Positions 61,354 to 64,000 of a stretch of DNA of 64,000 bases are shown here, piece by piece. Under the pieces are notes generated by a model, which did not search any database, had not been told where the DNA came from, and worked only from the letters and a program-made list of their open reading frames with translations. The first letter of the stretch is position 1. Each line of letters begins with the position of its first letter. The position numbers and the translations under genes are program-made. Source of the DNA: Oscillospiraceae bacterium (lineage in GTDB: Bacteria > Bacillota > Clostridia > Oscillospirales > Acutalibacteraceae); contig SVPR01000003.1 of assembly GCA_015065785.1 (NCBI GenBank), positions 1-64,000 on the forward strand, read 5' to 3'.

Positions 61354-63939
61354 ATGAAAAAAGTTTTATCCGTGCTTTTGGCAACTTTAATGTTTTTAAC
61401 ATTACTTATGCCATTAAGCGTATTCGCAAAAAATGGTCCGTATCCTACCGATTGGGAGAATATGACCGAAGAGGATTTAGAAAATCTCGAAACGATTTCT
61501 ATGATTAGTCTTATGGATTATAACACATACGGACTCGGTTATTTGTATCCTGAATTTATGGCAGAGGGAATGCCTGTTGCAAAAAAAGGCATTTCTTATG
61601 ATGTAAAAACAAATACACTTACACTCAATAACTACAAGAGCAACGAAATGCTTATGATGAGTGCTATGGGTGACGATTTTAAAATCAAAGTAAGTGGTTA
61701 CAATGAACTTGGTTGCATTGGTTCTCTCGATTTGGGTTGGGGTGGCTCAATTACAGTTACTGGTAGCGGTGTGCTTGTAGTGAATAAAAACAAGACATAC
61801 CCTGCAGCTGTTACAATGGATGTTTCAGGAACTGGTTACGGTTTCTTTAAAACTGAAAAAAGTGTTGCTGTAAAGCTTATTGGTAATATTGATACTCAAT
61901 TAGGTGAAGCAGAACCTACAATTTACATTTCTGGTTCAAAAGAAGCAGATACATCTAAAGTAATTATGCTCAATGGCGATGTGAAAGTCAGCGAAGCAAG
62001 TAAAAGCGAAAATTACAAAAATGTTGAATATGAACAAACAGAGGTTCTTTGGGTAGATAGATATTACAGTTACGGCGATTTCTACACAACAGAAAAAGAA
62101 GGCTATAACGGAAAGCTTTATATATGTGAGGAAAACTACGAAGAAGCACTTTACTATACATATGAAGTTGTTTATGATGAAGAGTTAAAAAGTTATGTAG
62201 CAATTTATGTTGAAGAACTTGAGGGGATTTCTCTCGAAGATTATGGTTTTACAAAAGTTACAGGAGATACAACTGTTCCTGCAACAATATTAGAGATTGA
62301 TTTTGAACCAATGGAAATGGACACTTGTATTGATGAAAATGACAAAGCTTGTATTTTCATTGATTATTCAGATGAAATTGCAGGTGGAGAAATAGAGGTT
62401 TATGAAATTTTAGAACACTCAAAATATGGTAAGTTAGCACTTATGCATAACCCAAAAGACACATATAAAGAGTTAAAAGTAGCTTCTACTGAAACATATT
62501 ATGACCATTATAACAACAGTAAGACAATAACAATAAACAATATTGTAACAAAAGTACCGGGTAAAGTTACTCTCAAAAAAGCAGCATCAGCTTACGGTGG
62601 TGTAAATGTTACATGGAATGCAGTTTCAGGGGCGGATTCTTACACAGTTTACAGAAAGGCTTCAAGTGAAAAAAACTGGTCTGTAATAGGTTCTTCTAAA
62701 ACAACAAGCTATTTAGATAAAACGGCTAAAAATGGTGTTAAATATACTTATACAGTAAGAGCAAAAAATATTGTTGGTCTTGGTGCTTACGACAAAACCG
62801 GTGTAAGCACAACTTACATTGCAGCACCAACAGTAAAAATCGCAAATGCTACAAATGGTATCAAGGTTTCCTGGAGCAAGGTTTCAGGTGCAACAGGCTA
62901 TGCAGTTTACCGTGCTCAATACACAAATGGTAAATGGTCGGGCTGGACTAAAATGGGTACAGCCGCTTCTTCAAAATCTTCTTGGGTAGATAAGTCTGTA
63001 AAAAGCGGTGTGCAGTATAAATACACAGTTCGTACAGTAAAAAATAAACTTGCAAGTAGTTATAAAGCAACAAGCGGTTTAATGTTCCTTTCAACACCAA
63101 CAGTAAAAATTGCAACTGCTTCTAACGGGGTTAAGGTTACCTGGGGTAAAGTTGCAGGTGCTAAGAATTACGCTGTTTATCGTGCAGAATACGCGGGCGG
63201 TAAATGGTCAGGCTGGAAGAAAATAAGCACAGTAGGTGCAGTTACAAGTACAGTTGATAAAACTGCAAAATCAGGTGTTTACTATAAATACACAATAAGA
63301 GCAGTAAACGGTAGCTCTGCCGGTGCATATAAAGCTTCTGCACAATTGCTTTATTTAGCACAACCTACAACAAAAATTGCCAATGCATCTAATGGTATTA
63401 AAGTTTCATGGACAAAATCTGCAGGCGCAAAAGGCTACACAGTTTATCGTTCACAATATTCGGGTGGCAAATGGTCCGGCTGGACTAAAATGGGTACAGC
63501 AGCTTCTTCAAAAACTTCCTGGGTAGATAAGAGTGCAAAAGCAGGTGTTCAGTACAAATACACAGTCCGTGCGGTTAACGGAAAAGTTATGAGCACATAT
63601 AAGGCTACAAGTGGTCTTGTAAGACTTGCACAGCCTACTGTTAAGGTTGCAAATGTTAATGAAACTGTAAAGGTTTCATGGAACAAAATTTCAGGTGCTA
63701 AGAGCTATACAGTTTATCGTTCAGAATTAGTTGATGGCAAATGGAGTTCATGGTCAGTTTTAGGCTCACAAAGTGCGGTTTCATTTGTTGATTCAACAGT
63801 AACTCCGGGTGCAACATATCGTTACACAATAAAAGCAGTAAACGGTAAATCATCAAGCTCATATCAAGCAAGTGCAAATGTGACAATTCCTGTTCCACAA
63901 GAAGCACCGGAAGATGTAACTGAAAATGTAACACAATAA
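61354..63939 (+). CDS. secreted protein with five fibronectin type III repeats
   Basis: 861 residues. A signal peptide (about 1-25) is followed by a unique N-terminal region (about 30-400) with a beta-helix-like carbohydrate-domain feel (YDVKTNTLTLNNYKS). Five FnIII domains of about 87 residues (about 405-850) follow, each with VxWxKxxGAxxYxVYR and a Y-x-Y-T-(V/I)-R strand. The middle repeats share the WSGWTKMGTAASSK block at near DNA identity, so they arose by recent duplication. No sortase or dockerin signal. Probably a secreted surface or glycan-binding protein. Confidence 0.85.
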   Translation: MKKVLSVLLATLMFLTLLMPLSVFAKNGPYPTDWENMTEEDLENLETISMISLMDYNTYGLGYLYPEFMAEGMPVAKKGISYDVKTNTLTLNNYKSNEMLMMSAMGDDFKIKVSGYNELGCIGSLDLGWGGSITVTGSGVLVVNKNKTYPAAVTMDVSGTGYGFFKTEKSVAVKLIGNIDTQLGEAEPTIYISGSKEADTSKVIMLNGDVKVSEASKSENYKNVEYEQTEVLWVDRYYSYGDFYTTEKEGYNGKLYICEENYEEALYYTYEVVYDEELKSYVAIYVEELEGISLEDYGFTKVTGDTTVPATILEIDFEPMEMDTCIDENDKACIFIDYSDEIAGGEIEVYEILEHSKYGKLALMHNPKDTYKELKVASTETYYDHYNNSKTITINNIVTKVPGKVTLKKAASAYGGVNVTWNAVSGADSYTVYRKASSEKNWSVIGSSKTTSYLDKTAKNGVKYTYTVRAKNIVGLGAYDKTGVSTTYIAAPTVKIANATNGIKVSWSKVSGATGYAVYRAQYTNGKWSGWTKMGTAASSKSSWVDKSVKSGVQYKYTVRTVKNKLASSYKATSGLMFLSTPTVKIATASNGVKVTWGKVAGAKNYAVYRAEYAGGKWSGWKKISTVGAVTSTVDKTAKSGVYYKYTIRAVNGSSAGAYKASAQLLYLAQPTTKIANASNGIKVSWTKSAGAKGYTVYRSQYSGGKWSGWTKMGTAASSKTSWVDKSAKAGVQYKYTVRAVNGKVMSTYKATSGLVRLAQPTVKVANVNETVKVSWNKISGAKSYTVYRSELVDGKWSSWSVLGSQSAVSFVDSTVTPGATYRYTIKAVNGKSSSSYQASANVTIPVPQEAPEDVTENVTQ

Positions 63940-63947
63940 AATAAGAG

Positions 63948-63979
63948 AAAGTCACAGCGAGAAATCGTTGTGACTTTTT
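63948..63979 (+). terminator. terminator of FnIII protein gene
   Basis: Stem AAAGTCACAGCGA/TCGTTGTGACTTT, then TTTGTTT, 8 nt after the stop. Confidence 0.8.
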
Positions 63980-64000
63980 GTTTACTTTGAATTTGACAAA

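Overview
The window is AT-rich, gene-dense chromosomal DNA from a Gram-positive bacterium, most likely a gut-type Clostridia (Oscillospirales/Ruminococcaceae-like). That placement is an inference from type III glutamine synthetase, a dockerin protein, an FHA-RodA fusion, the pth-mfd block and host-glycan glycosidases. No phage, transposase, rRNA or CRISPR array was found, and about 45 protein genes were.

Layout. 1-785: edge of a small membrane-peptide gene, a short RNA, tRNA-Leu and repeats. 785-10972 (mostly minus): glnN, a TtcA-like tRNA thiolase, a response regulator-kinase-HtrA operon that looks like a secretion-stress unit, an exported protein and galM. 11105-14168: an FHA-RodA fusion with a class B PBP (cell-wall elongation). 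14336-18642: an ABC exporter with a giant FtsX-type permease, followed by a TetR regulator. 19633-22708: a three-gene flavoprotein set (GlpA-like, NAD-linked, DUF1667). 22775-24190: GH29 fucosidase. 24341-27397: dockerin-CAP protein, then metY and metA (acetyl route to homocysteine). 27415-29163: Na/Pi transporter. 29260-32620: GH95-like enzyme with two small unknown genes. 32757-32988: two tRNA-Ser genes. 33196-35601: glycogen phosphorylase. 35777-38448: two paralogous surface proteins with different repeat stalks plus a small membrane protein. 38712-40231: antiporter with a PII-like protein. 40451-42772: amino-acid ABC importer. 43528-49284: MTA nucleosidase-like protein, TSCPD protein, mfd, pth and a GlmU C-terminal half. 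49494-52213: 7TM sensor kinase and SARP-like regulator. 52478-55198: VanZ, peptide-binding lipoprotein, nth. 55788-57237: ECF sigma factor and anti-sigma factor. 57288-61159: divergent GH38 enzyme and a HAD phosphatase. 61354-63939: secreted five-FnIII protein.

Most notable are three non-coding layers. (1) A family of dispersed intergenic modules built from about four tandem 7-nt units, a short GC-rich core and a TATTATAATT-like centre, usually arranged as inverted pairs. Arms differ in sequence between copies yet match within a copy, and several genes end inside them. (2) A conserved hairpin, CTATCATTT...AAATGATAG, at four sites with compensatory base changes, three of them within or beside such modules. 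(3) Two type I toxin-antitoxin-like modules (43009-43452, 55300-55630). Each has a 31-32-residue membrane peptide, convergent sense and antisense promoters, a shared terminator and the same 5'/3' long-distance pairing design.

The genes suggest a fermentative gut anaerobe that forages host or dietary glycans (GH29, GH95, GH38), stores glycogen and makes its own methionine.
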